NCBI GenBank assembly: GCA_902625365.1
Contig: CACOAX010000001.1
Span: 40,310-104,309 of the forward strand
Source: an uncultured Alphaproteobacteria bacterium
GTDB taxonomy: Bacteria > Pseudomonadota > Alphaproteobacteria > HIMB59 > GCA-002718135
Reading direction: 5' to 3'
Length of the DNA stretch: 64,000 bases
Below, piece by piece: positions 1-9,518 of this stretch. Below the pieces are notes generated by a model. It did no database searches. It was not told the origin of the DNA and was given only the letters and a program-made list of their open reading frames with translations. Both the position numbers and the translations under genes were made by a program. Position 1 is the stretch's first letter. Every line of letters starts with the position of its first letter.

Positions 1-823
1 GTGAAGCTCCAAAGTAAGTTGACATTTGTGAAATAAAACCTGTATCCCAAGTAAACCATTTCCACATTAAAACATATAAAACAGGGGGAAGTATTCTTGG
101 CAAAAACCAAATAGTTCTAAATGTAGACGCTGTTTTTGATGGTAAATAAAATGTAGAAATTGCCAGAAACAAACCGAAGACTACATTAAATGTTAAAGTA
201 AAAAAGACGTAAATAACTGTATAAAAAGCAAACTTATATGAAGATGGTAGACTGTAAATTAATTTGAAATTATTATTGGTCCAAGACCAACCAGTATAAC
301 TTTCTTTAATAATTATATCTCTATCATTTTGATCTATTTCAAGCTTTATTAAATTTTCTTCAAAAATAGACTTACTATTAAATCTTTCATTAATTATTGA
401 TTCTTTAAATATTTCAGCAATCTCTTTTCTATCTCGTGTTTTTTTAATTTTATTTTTTTTTAATTTTTTAAGCGCTCTTTCTAAATCTTTTCTATTTGAA
501 AATTTTTCTCCAAAATAAAGAGAATTTATTTCGTTTGATAGTGCTTCTTTATATTTTTTACTTACTATTTTTAATCCTTCTTCATCAATTAAATATCCAG
601 CATTTTCAAGCTTTTCAATAGTACCCTTTTGAATATTATATTTTTTTATTTCTTTAATAGTTTCTTGATTAATTAAATACTCTCCTCCTTTTATACCTGT
701 TGAAGTTGACATATTTGTAAAAGAAAAAAAAGCAGTCATAACAACTGGTGTTAGAAAGAACAAAAATACCATTAATAGTACAGGAGATATAAAAATTAAA
801 CCGAACCAATTTATTCTATTCAT
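1..823 (-). CDS. Sugar-type ABC transporter permease (MalF/UgpA/InoF-like), 3' part beyond window edge
   Basis: Not in the ORF track because it runs off the window. Reading the minus strand from ATG at 823 gives MNRINWFGLIFISPVLLMVFLFFLTPVVMTAFFSFTNMSTS...YKFAFYTVIYVFFTLTFNVVFGLFLAIST...FRTIWFLPRILPPVLYVLMWKWFTWDTGFISQMSTYFGAS, a typical carbohydrate ABC permease pattern. Confidence 0.85.
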   Translation of the reverse strand, partial: MNRINWFGLIFISPVLLMVFLFFLTPVVMTAFFSFTNMSTSTGIKGGEYLINQETIKEIKKYNIQKGTIEKLENAGYLIDEEGLKIVSKKYKEALSNEINSLYFGEKFSNRKDLERALKKLKKNKIKKTRDRKEIAEIFKESIINERFNSKSIFEENLIKLEIDQNDRDIIIKESYTGWSWTNNNFKLIYSLPSSYKFAFYTVIYVFFTLTFNVVFGLFLAISTFYLPSKTASTFRTIWFLPRILPPVLYVLMWKWFTWDTGFISQMSTYFGAS

Positions 824-881
824 AGTTTTTGATTAAAATAACAGGAGTGAAATTCACTCCTGTTGATTATTTTAAAAAGTG

Positions 882-2228
882 TTATCTTACTATTAAATCA
901 TCTCCAAGTTTTGAAGATAATTCATTTTCAAGATCATTTACTGCATCAGCAGCAGATTTAGAACCAGTCCACACAGACTCTAAACCAGCCCACATAGCTT
1001 CTGAAAATACTCCATATTGTAGATGATTAGGTTGGGCGTTGGCTGATCCTAAAAGTACTTCAGTTGCTTCTGCAGCCCATTGGTCATTTGCATAAAGTCC
1101 AACATTAGATTGTTGTTTAGAAATTCCTAGGTGTGCAGACTCAATAGCATGTAAAGAATTGATTCGAGGTTCAGAAGCAATCTTTACAAGTTGAGATGCG
1201 ATATCTTGTAGATCTTCATCATTCTGGTTTGTTACAAGATAAACTAAAGGATGCGTAATAGTATTTGCTCTTCCTCTATCATTTCCTGCTGGGATAAGAG
1301 TAAATTGAATTGTTCCAAAGAAATCATCATTTCCTTCTTTTCCAGTGTATCTAGCATAGTGCCATGTTCCACCATGCCAAAAAGCAGCTTTACCATTTGC
1401 AACTTCATTATACCATTGTCCCCAATCAGTACCGATATGATTTTTCTTTGTTACTCCTGCAGCGACTGCATCCGCAAAGAATTGATAAAATTCTTGCATT
1501 GAAGCTTTATCTAACAATAGTTTACCTGATGCAGAGTCCATTAACTCACCACCAAATGATTGATAGAATTGAGCATAATCAGGACCATTAGACACTCTAG
1601 GGTAAAAACCATAACCCTCTTCTACTAATCCCATTGATACGGCTTTCTTTGCATCTTCAAGAACATTTGCTAGAGTGTATTCACCAGAAGCAACTTTGGA
1701 AGGTAATGCATCAATATCACTATCTGAGTAACCAATGCCTTTTAGGCATTCCCTCCAAAAGAAGAAAGGTCTGCTCTCTGCATCTTGTGGAACACCATAT
1801 TGTATGCCGTTGTAAGCTGCAATTTCCATTAAATTGCTATAAATATCATTCAATGGCCAAGCATCCATATCAAGATAATCTTCCACCGGAACAATGTAAC
1901 CTGCTTGACTCCATGGCGCTATATCAAGGTGACTTGTAACAACTATATTAGGAGCTGATCCATCTTCAGCTGCTAGGGTAACAGCTTGTTTAAACTCTCC
2001 CCAACCACCGAAGTCTCTTTTGCCCTCTACAGTAATGTTAATTTCTTCTCCTTGAATTGCCATTTCACGAGTAAGAATATCAGCAGCCATTTTGATTGCT
2101 TCCATCCTGTAATAATCAGCTTCGTTTGTACCACCAGCCCATACTGTGATTTTTACATCTTTAGCAGTTGCATATCCAAAACTTAAAACAGTTATAAGGA
2201 ATGCAATTACTAGACTTTTTATTTTCAT
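882..2228 (-). CDS. Extracellular solute-binding protein family 1 (carbohydrate/phospho-polyol ABC transporter)
   Basis: Signal peptide MKIKSLVIAFLITVLSFGYATA; family-1 SBP features (KITVWAGG, SAPNIVVTSHLDIAPW, GKAAFWHGGTW); directly upstream of the permease in the same orientation. Confidence 0.85.
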   Translation of the reverse strand: MKIKSLVIAFLITVLSFGYATAKDVKITVWAGGTNEADYYRMEAIKMAADILTREMAIQGEEINITVEGKRDFGGWGEFKQAVTLAAEDGSAPNIVVTSHLDIAPWSQAGYIVPVEDYLDMDAWPLNDIYSNLMEIAAYNGIQYGVPQDAESRPFFFWRECLKGIGYSDSDIDALPSKVASGEYTLANVLEDAKKAVSMGLVEEGYGFYPRVSNGPDYAQFYQSFGGELMDSASGKLLLDKASMQEFYQFFADAVAAGVTKKNHIGTDWGQWYNEVANGKAAFWHGGTWHYARYTGKEGNDDFFGTIQFTLIPAGNDRGRANTITHPLVYLVTNQNDEDLQDIASQLVKIASEPRINSLHAIESAHLGISKQQSNVGLYANDQWAAEATEVLLGSANAQPNHLQYGVFSEAMWAGLESVWTGSKSAADAVNDLENELSSKLGDDLIVR

Positions 2229-2417
2229 AATAACTCCTTATTTTTTAATAATAATGCATCACTAAATTATTATGTCAAACCATATTAAATTGTTAAAAAC
2301 AGCCATTATTTTGGCTATTTAAGACATTCATCTACAAAATTTCATAACGATAAATGTTGATAAATTATGAATTTGAAACTGGTAAATACTTAAAGAATTA
2401 TTGTAGTACAATATTGT

Positions 2418-3215
2418 ATGAAAATATTACATTTATCGGATCCACACATTGAACCAGATATTTTACATGGTATTGATTCTCAAAAAAGATTTCATCAAGC
2501 ACTAACACATATTAAAAAAAATCATTTTGATACAGATTTATTTGTTATTTCTGGTGATATTACTCATTTTGGAAGTAGTGAAGCTTATAAAGTATTTAAA
2601 GATATATTAAACCAAGCCGAGTTACCAAAAAATTTGTTACCACATATAATAATTGGAAATCATGATGATAGAGAAAATTTTAGAAATAATTTTTCTGATA
2701 TTAAAACTGACAACAATGGCTTTATTCAATATTCAAAATCTTTTGATAAAAAAACTTTTCTTTTTCTAGATACTAATCAACCGAATACTGACAGCGGTCA
2801 TTACAATAAAGTTAGACAAGACTGGTTAATAAGTGAATTAGAAAAAAATAGTAAAAATGAAGTTTATATTTTTATGCACCATAACCCTCTTGCATTAGGT
2901 GATGAAAAAAGTGATAAAATAGGGCTAATTCAAAAAAATGATTTTCAGGATATATTATTAAAATTTAGAGAAATAATAAAACATATATTTTTTGGCCATC
3001 AACATATTACCACATCTGGTCAATATTTAGGCATTACATTTTCTTCACCACGTAGCACTTGGTCACCATTAGTTCCAAACTTTTCAAGTAAATATAGATT
3101 GGGAACTGCAAACACTGATCCTAATTATAATGTAATTTTAATTAAAGATAATTCTTTAGTTGTACATAGCGAAGATTTTTTAAAAACAGAGGTTAATTGG
3201 TTCGAGACTGAATAA
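2418..3215 (+). CDS. Calcineurin-like metallophosphoesterase (CpdA/GpdQ class)
   Basis: Metallophosphoesterase motifs: LHLSDPHIE, VISGDITHFG, IIGNHDD, IFMHHNP, FFGHQHI. Confidence 0.85.
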   Translation: MKILHLSDPHIEPDILHGIDSQKRFHQALTHIKKNHFDTDLFVISGDITHFGSSEAYKVFKDILNQAELPKNLLPHIIIGNHDDRENFRNNFSDIKTDNNGFIQYSKSFDKKTFLFLDTNQPNTDSGHYNKVRQDWLISELEKNSKNEVYIFMHHNPLALGDEKSDKIGLIQKNDFQDILLKFREIIKHIFFGHQHITTSGQYLGITFSSPRSTWSPLVPNFSSKYRLGTANTDPNYNVILIKDNSLVVHSEDFLKTEVNWFETE

Positions 3216-3217
3216 TG

Positions 3218-4324
3218 CTATTTTTTCTCAATTATAAAAATTTCATTATTAAAATAAAGGCCTTTATTTTTTGAAACTATTTTTTGAACTACTTTTTCAT
3301 AATTTCTTGTTTTTTCTACCCTCATTACTTTATCATCATCCATTTGATTGACATATATGGAAGCATTCCAAGCAGAAAAAACTAATGATGTTGCTATACC
3401 TCCGCTGATTTCTGTTGGTAGAGCTCTCAGTTTACATTTAATAATTCTTTTTTCTCCAAAAGATAAACTGCTTAATAAATCTTTATCTAAATTTTTCTTA
3501 AGATAAGAAATGATACTATTTCCAAGAGAAGGAAATGGGTCCTCTTTTGGCCAAATTTTACGAATTATTTCATTAGCAGGATCTTTTCCTGAAGCATGAA
3601 TAGTTAATAATTTCCCTTTTGATTTTAACGCTCTAATCATTGGTTCGATGACGTATTTTGATTTCTTTTCTGCTGAAATTCTTGAACGATAAGGCTGCGA
3701 AGCAATAATAAGATCAAATTTATTATCTGATTTTTTTTTGGTAGGTATTAATTCATTAACATTAAATTCTTGATCTTCACGGTAGATAACCATGACTGAA
3801 GGCTCTTTATAAGTATGGTTACCTGACTTTTTATTAATTTCTATATTCCATTTTTTTTCTAAAAATTCATTTTGTTTTCTTAATTGTTGGGCAAATTCAA
3901 GAGAAGTGTCGCCTTTTAATTTAATAATATTCCAATTAATTTTTTTCTGTTTAACTTCATTTTTTGATTTAAGGTTTGCTGCTTCCGCATAGTGAAGATT
4001 TGAAATGACAAAAACAGTATTCTTATGCTCAACAAACCTATCAGGTAATTTTTCTAAACCTAATCTTACATCTTCAATACTTATTTCTTTTGTGCAAACT
4101 AATAGAGGTACGTTAGGCCTAGCCTCGTGGCACTGACGCATAACATTCATAAGTAAAGAACCATCCCCCATACCAGCATCAAATATTTTTATGCCAGGTT
4201 TTTGAGGTTTTATTTTATTTACGTGAGGGCGAATAGCATCGGCAATTTGATTTTTTTCATTTGTTGTTGTTACAAATAATAAGTATTTTTGTCTGTTATC
4301 ATAAAACCTGAAATTTTTTTTCAT
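3218..4324 (-). CDS. Class I SAM-dependent methyltransferase-like protein, unknown substrate
   Basis: Motif I-like DAGMGDGSLL, later FDLIIASQPY and KGKLLTIHASGKDPANEI; last gene of the putative phosphonate operon. Confidence 0.55.
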   Translation of the reverse strand: MKKNFRFYDNRQKYLLFVTTTNEKNQIADAIRPHVNKIKPQKPGIKIFDAGMGDGSLLMNVMRQCHEARPNVPLLVCTKEISIEDVRLGLEKLPDRFVEHKNTVFVISNLHYAEAANLKSKNEVKQKKINWNIIKLKGDTSLEFAQQLRKQNEFLEKKWNIEINKKSGNHTYKEPSVMVIYREDQEFNVNELIPTKKKSDNKFDLIIASQPYRSRISAEKKSKYVIEPMIRALKSKGKLLTIHASGKDPANEIIRKIWPKEDPFPSLGNSIISYLKKNLDKDLLSSLSFGEKRIIKCKLRALPTEISGGIATSLVFSAWNASIYVNQMDDDKVMRVEKTRNYEKVVQKIVSKNKGLYFNNEIFIIEKK

Positions 4325-4326
4325 TA

Positions 4327-5439
4327 CTAATAAAGTCCCATTGATTTAGCAGAAGATATAAAGGCTTCTTTATTGCCAATAAAGTTTTTACCTCGCTCCC
4401 CTAAAAAAGCATCATCTACTATATTATTCCATTCTTGAACAGGAACTTTTATTTCATTTAAGTTAAGAGGAACCTCTAAAGAACGCATAAATTCACTCAG
4501 ATGATCTGCAGCATTCTCAAGATTATCATTAAAAATTAATTTTAATCTCTCCTCAGCTACACTATCAATTCCAACCATACTCAATGTAATCATAGGTAAT
4601 GTAAATGAGCAAGCAATACCATGCTGAATGCCGTAATTGAGCGTCACAGGGTATGATAGATTGTGCGCAATAGCAGTTTTTGTGTTGGAAAACGCTAAGC
4701 CAGCATGAACACACGCCAATGCAATTTTTGAGCGTAATTCAATGTTTCTTAAATCTTTAGTGAGAAGTGGTAAATTTTCTAATATTAATTTTGACGCTTG
4801 TATTGCATGAGAAGCAGAAACTGGGTTTGCATTAATATTCCATATACTTTCCATTGAATGAGAGAGAGCATCTAAACCAGTTGAAATGGTCAAGCCTAAA
4901 GGCTTATCAATCATAATAGATGGATCGATAATTGCTTTTTCTGCATAAAGAGATTTATGTGCCAAAGATAATTTATTATTTTTTTCTTTATCCCATATTG
5001 TGGCCCAACACGTAAGCTCACTTGATGTTCCTGAAGTTGTAGGGATTGCAATAATTTTGATTGGATTTTCGACTCTTGGACTTTTCTTATTGCGAACAAA
5101 ATCTGTTAGATATTCTTGTTTATCTTTAAATGCAGCAATTGCTTTAGCTGTATCTGTAACAGAGCCGCCACCTATAGCTAAAATATAATCTACCGTTTCA
5201 CTAATTGAAGAAAATTTAATTTGTAGCTCTAAAATATCCTTGTAATCTGGATTAGGCTGGACATCAGTCATAATGGATAGAGGTGGATTTGAAGAGAATT
5301 TAAATTCATCACTATATTTTTTAAAAATTTCTTCTGGATGAGTGATTATAATGTAGTTCTTATTTTTAATAGTATGATGTACTTCCTTAAATCTATATTC
5401 TCCAAATAAAATTTCCACGGGATTAAAATAATTCCACAT
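4327..5439 (-). CDS. Iron-containing alcohol dehydrogenase, phosphonoacetaldehyde reductase (PhpC)-like
   Basis: Fe-ADH motifs NPVEILFG, AIGGGSVTDTAKAIA, PTTSGTSSE, GLDALSHSMES, KTAIAHNLSYPVTLNYGIQHG. The TCWATIWD segment resembles phosphonoacetaldehyde reductases, from memory. Confidence 0.75.
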   Translation of the reverse strand: MWNYFNPVEILFGEYRFKEVHHTIKNKNYIIITHPEEIFKKYSDEFKFSSNPPLSIMTDVQPNPDYKDILELQIKFSSISETVDYILAIGGGSVTDTAKAIAAFKDKQEYLTDFVRNKKSPRVENPIKIIAIPTTSGTSSELTCWATIWDKEKNNKLSLAHKSLYAEKAIIDPSIMIDKPLGLTISTGLDALSHSMESIWNINANPVSASHAIQASKLILENLPLLTKDLRNIELRSKIALACVHAGLAFSNTKTAIAHNLSYPVTLNYGIQHGIACSFTLPMITLSMVGIDSVAEERLKLIFNDNLENAADHLSEFMRSLEVPLNLNEIKVPVQEWNNIVDDAFLGERGKNFIGNKEAFISSAKSMGLY

Positions 5440-5503
5440 TACCTTAAATTGATTTTGTTCTTAGTAAATAAAGATTAGTTGTTGTAAGGAGCATTTATTT
5501 TTT

Positions 5504-6946
5504 TTACCAAGGTAGCGAAAAAGTTTTTACATTAGTAAAGCTTTTCATTGCTTCAATTACACCCTCTTTATAACCAAGACCTGAATCTTTAATTCCACCA
5601 AAAGGAGACATTTCTATTCTATAGCCTGGAACCTCCCATATATTTACAGTTCCAACACTTAAACCTTGAATATATTTTTTCGCTCGCATGAAATTGTTTG
5701 TACATACACCAGAAGATAATCCGAATGCTGTAGAGTTAGATATTGTCATTACAGCTTCATCATCATTTGGAACACGAATGATTGGAATTACTGGACCAAA
5801 TGTTTCTTCTAAAACTAATTCACTTTTAGGATCAACATTATCTACTACTATTGGAGGTAACAAAGCACCTTTTCTTCCAGGGTGATATAAAATTTTTGCG
5901 CCGTCTCCTTCAGCCATAGAAACTCTTTTGTCAAAAAGTTCAGCAGCTTCGGCATTAACAACGGTACCTAAATCTGTCTCCATATTCATAGGATCACCAA
6001 ATTTAATTTTCTTAGCACGCTCAAGAGCCATTTCGACAAATTGATCTGCAATGGATTCTTGTACTAATATTCTTTTTACAGCTGTACAACGTTGGCCGGA
6101 GTTTTTTGTTGCTCCAGTAACGGCTAGCTCAACTGCTTTTTTAAGATCATCACTGTCTAAGTCATTTAATACAATTAAAGGATCATTACCACCAAGCTCT
6201 AGTACTGTTCTTTTGTATCCAGCTTGTTCAGCAATTAATTTTCCTACACCCACACTGCCTGTAAAAGTAATTAGATCAATGTTTGAATTTTTGATCATTT
6301 CTAATCCGATATCTTGAGGCCATCCAGTTACAACTGAAAACATTTCTGGTGGTAAGCCAGCTTCATATAATACATCAGCAAGTACCATTGCTGTTAAAGG
6401 TGTTAATTCTGTCTGCTTACATACTGTGCAATTATTAGTTGCAATTGAAGGCGCAATTTTATGCGCTACCATATTCAAAGGGTGATTAAATGGAGTAATT
6501 GCTGAAATTGCTGTTAATGGTTCTCTTATGGTAAATATTTTTCTCGCTTTTCCATGTGGAGTTAAATCACAAGAAAATATTTCTCCATCATCAAGAATAC
6601 AAAGTTGTGCAGTCAATGAAAATACATCAAAAGCTCTTCCTACTTCATATAAAGAATCTTGTTTTGAGATACCAAGCTCTAATGTAATAATATCAGAAAT
6701 TTCGTCTTTTCTTTTAACAAGTACCTCTGCAGCAGTTTGAAGAATTTTTTGTCTCTCATATCTTGTAAGTTTAGGTTGGTAATTTGCAGCAATATCTAGA
6801 GCCTTTCTTGCATGCTCTGCGGTACCGGCTGGAACCGTTCCGATTACCTCACCTGTAAAAGGGTACTCTACATTTATTGTTTTATCCGAAGTAACTTTTT
6901 CTCCAGCAATACGCATTGCTTCATTAATCATTTTTTTGTGCATCAT
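5504..6946 (-). CDS. phnY: NAD(P)-dependent aldehyde dehydrogenase, probable phosphonoacetaldehyde dehydrogenase
   Basis: ALDH motifs [53 protein letters not shown]; stop/start overlap with the adjacent phosphonoacetate hydrolase gene. Confidence 0.75.
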   Translation of the reverse strand: MMHKKMINEAMRIAGEKVTSDKTINVEYPFTGEVIGTVPAGTAEHARKALDIAANYQPKLTRYERQKILQTAAEVLVKRKDEISDIITLELGISKQDSLYEVGRAFDVFSLTAQLCILDDGEIFSCDLTPHGKARKIFTIREPLTAISAITPFNHPLNMVAHKIAPSIATNNCTVCKQTELTPLTAMVLADVLYEAGLPPEMFSVVTGWPQDIGLEMIKNSNIDLITFTGSVGVGKLIAEQAGYKRTVLELGGNDPLIVLNDLDSDDLKKAVELAVTGATKNSGQRCTAVKRILVQESIADQFVEMALERAKKIKFGDPMNMETDLGTVVNAEAAELFDKRVSMAEGDGAKILYHPGRKGALLPPIVVDNVDPKSELVLEETFGPVIPIIRVPNDDEAVMTISNSTAFGLSSGVCTNNFMRAKKYIQGLSVGTVNIWEVPGYRIEMSPFGGIKDSGLGYKEGVIEAMKSFTNVKTFSLPW

Positions 6947-8184
6947 AGGGCCCCTTTAATTGCATAGTAAAATGCATCATAGTTATATAATTGTTTGCTA
7001 GTATCTAAATTTTGTAATTTTAAGTTTGATATGAATGGCACTTCTCTTTCATGAAGTCCACCATGTGAACGTAAAGGTTCATTTAATCCTGAGAGATTGT
7101 GTTTATTTTCAGATGAACCAATAGTCATAAATTCTGAAGACATACATATTATGTCCCCCATTCTATCAAGAGGTAAGTTATAGGCAGAGCATCCTTCATC
7201 TTTTGTTAAAACAACTTCTATATCTTTTATTTCTTTGATAGCATTTATAACAGTATCTAACTTACTTTTGTCTTTTAAATAAATTGTTGCAAAAGAACCA
7301 AGTGAACCATGATGCACGACATATGGATCTGTAATTGGTAGAATAACTTTAGCCATATTTGGTTCAAATTTTTTATCTAAATAATCTTGTAAAAATATTG
7401 CGTTAGGTGAACCATCTTCTTTTGATTTTGGTTTCATACCATGATCTGCTGTGATGATTATAGAAACATTCTCTTTATTTAAAAGACCAACGTATTTATC
7501 AAACATAGCATAAAATTTATTCGCTGTTTCATTTCCTGGTGCGTATTTGTGTTGGATATAATCAGTTGTAGATAAATACATTATATTTGGTTTGAACTCT
7601 TCAAGAAGTTTTACACCTGCAGCCATTACAAATTCAGAAAGTCCTTCAGAATATACTTCTGGGACTGGCACACCTAACCAATCGTTTACGTTATCTATAC
7701 CATTGAGATCTTTTGTTGCTTGATCAGATTTTTCAGCAGAAAAACATATTGCCCTCTGATCATTAAAACTTAATCCATTTCCTAAAAGTGTTCTTAACTT
7801 GTCTTTTGCAGTAACAAGAGCAATTTTAGAACCGTAATTGTAAAACTTTTCAAAAATAGTTGGTGCTCGCATGTATTTGGGGTCATTCATCATTACTTCT
7901 TCACCAGTCTCGGGTGTATAAAAAAAGTTTCCGCATATACCGTGAACAGAACTTGGTTGGCCAGTTACGATGGAAATGTTATTTGGATTTGTAAAACTTG
8001 GAATAGCACTGTGAACTAGTAGGTTTTCACCATGAGCAATTAATTTATCAAGATTTGGTGTAAGATTAGATTTAGATGCTTCTTCAAGATACTCTTTTTG
8101 ACTACCATCAAGGCAAATCACAATGGCAGTTTTTGAGAAGGTACTTGGATATTCTCTTTTATTAATTTCTAGATTATCGGACAC
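6943..8184 (-). CDS. phnA: Phosphonoacetate hydrolase (alkaline phosphatase superfamily)
   Basis: AlkP-superfamily metal sites: [26 protein letters not shown] nucleophile region, [35 protein letters not shown]; pattern typical of PhnA. Confidence 0.75.
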   Translation of the reverse strand: MSDNLEINKREYPSTFSKTAIVICLDGSQKEYLEEASKSNLTPNLDKLIAHGENLLVHSAIPSFTNPNNISIVTGQPSSVHGICGNFFYTPETGEEVMMNDPKYMRAPTIFEKFYNYGSKIALVTAKDKLRTLLGNGLSFNDQRAICFSAEKSDQATKDLNGIDNVNDWLGVPVPEVYSEGLSEFVMAAGVKLLEEFKPNIMYLSTTDYIQHKYAPGNETANKFYAMFDKYVGLLNKENVSIIITADHGMKPKSKEDGSPNAIFLQDYLDKKFEPNMAKVILPITDPYVVHHGSLGSFATIYLKDKSKLDTVINAIKEIKDIEVVLTKDEGCSAYNLPLDRMGDIICMSSEFMTIGSSENKHNLSGLNEPLRSHGGLHEREVPFISNLKLQNLDTSKQLYNYDAFYYAIKGAL

Positions 8185-8467
8185 AATTTCAACTATATAT
8201 AAAAATTAATTTATAGTTATATGGTTTTTAAACTCAATACTAATTCGAATATTTTTAATAAAATTGAAATAAATCCAAAATAAGTAGAATTAAGATATTC
8301 TCAAATTTAATGAATTTTGAACATTAAAAACAACATTTTGTAGAGGTGTTGGCTCAATAGTTAAAGTAATGGTTCACTCTTATAGTTACTTTTTATAGTA
8401 TTATAAAAACGATTTAATAAAGAAATTATTTTGACAGGCATGAAGTAAATTCTTATCTACTAATTAG

Positions 8468-9310
8468 ATGTCAGTAAATTTTATTTTTATCTTAATTCTT
8501 GTTTCAGCTCTATGTCATGCAGTTTGGAGTGCTATAATAAAATCAAGTAAGAACCCTTTATCGTTAATGGGTATAACATCTGTCTTAGAAGTTACTATTT
8601 TCTTACCTTTAACATTTACTGTGCCATTTCCAACATTAGAAGTTTGGTATTTTTTAATTGCAACCGTCATCATTCATGTCATTTATAGATTAAATGTAAT
8701 TTATTCTTATAGATACGGGGATCTCTCTTACATATATCCAATTTCTAGAGGAAGTTCGTGTTTGTTTGTAGCAATCATAAGTATTTTATTTTTAAGTTCT
8801 GATATTAGTGTTGCTGGTTTTGTTGGAATATTAAATGTTTGTATTGGATTATTTTTAATATCTTATACTAAAAATTTATCTTTTAACTTCAGAGGTTTTG
8901 CTCTTGCGATTTCAACAGCTATTCTAATTACTGCTTACACTTTAGTAGACGGGGTTGGGGTTAGACTTTCTGAAAATGGTTTTTCTTATATTTACTGGCT
9001 CTTTACACTTAATGGAATACCATTACTAATTATTGGTTTGATCTCGAAAGATGGTTTACGAAAAAGAGCAACGTACACTTTAAGATCAGGAATTGCTGCT
9101 GGTGTATTTGCAACAAGTAGTTACGCAATTGTTGTTTGGAGTATGCAATTTATAGAAATTGCTTATGTCTCTAGTATTAGAGAAATAAGCATTGTCTTTG
9201 CTGCAATTATTGGAATGGTTTTCTTATTTGAGAAGAATGCAAAATCTCGAATAATACCTTCTATTTTAATAGTGAGTGGTATTTCGGTTGTTTATTTTCA
9301 AATTCTTTAA
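8468..9310 (+). CDS. EamA/DMT-superfamily membrane protein, possibly the phosphonate-utilization-associated type
   Basis: Ten-TM pattern; LVSALCHAVWSAIIKSSKNPL and YRYGDLSYIYPISRGS; divergent from phnA. Confidence 0.75.
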   Translation: MSVNFIFILILVSALCHAVWSAIIKSSKNPLSLMGITSVLEVTIFLPLTFTVPFPTLEVWYFLIATVIIHVIYRLNVIYSYRYGDLSYIYPISRGSSCLFVAIISILFLSSDISVAGFVGILNVCIGLFLISYTKNLSFNFRGFALAISTAILITAYTLVDGVGVRLSENGFSYIYWLFTLNGIPLLIIGLISKDGLRKRATYTLRSGIAAGVFATSSYAIVVWSMQFIEIAYVSSIREISIVFAAIIGMVFLFEKNAKSRIIPSILIVSGISVVYFQIL

Positions 9311-9345
9311 GGAAAAAATATAGACTTTTTGCACGAAAATTTTAT

Positions 9346-9516
9346 ATGAGTTTTATGACTGAGGATATTGTGAAAGTAGATACAAAAACTGAAACTATCT
9401 CTTGCGATGGTGGTGAAGATGGTTTAGGACATCCCGCAGTTTATTATACCTTCAATAATGAGAATAAAATTGTATGTGGTTATTGTGGTAGAATATTTAT
9501 AAAAAAAGAAGAATAG
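9346..9516 (+). CDS. Zinc-finger CHCC-domain protein (56 aa; related to the complex I NDUFS6 domain)
   Basis: Below the ORF-track length cutoff. Translation MSFMTEDIVKVDTKTETISCDGGEDGLGHPAVYYTFNNENKIVCGYCGRIFIKKEE* has C-x8-H-x14-C-x2-C spacing. Confidence 0.85.
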   Translation: MSFMTEDIVKVDTKTETISCDGGEDGLGHPAVYYTFNNENKIVCGYCGRIFIKKEE

Positions 9517-9518
9517 AT

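Noticed and set aside
829-1026. Track ORF on + strand (also 1251..1502, 1364..1591, 1634..1939, 1986..2186)
   Set aside because: Antisense to the strongly supported SBP gene on the minus strand; low-complexity translations without domains.
4911-5188. Track ORFs 4911..5099 (-) and 5000..5188 (+) inside the Fe-ADH gene
   Set aside because: Out-of-frame shadows of a well-supported CDS.
6943-8184. Call as a generic nucleotide pyrophosphatase/phosphodiesterase
   Set aside because: Possible within the superfamily, but the coupling with a PhnY-like ALDH and a PhpC-like Fe-ADH makes phosphonoacetate hydrolase the better hypothesis.
8341-8400. GGTGTTGGCTCAATAGTTAAAG looked like the D-arm of a degenerate tRNA
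   Set aside because: No matching acceptor stem, anticodon arm or T-loop (GTTCRA) could be laid out; kept only as an intergenic inverted repeat.
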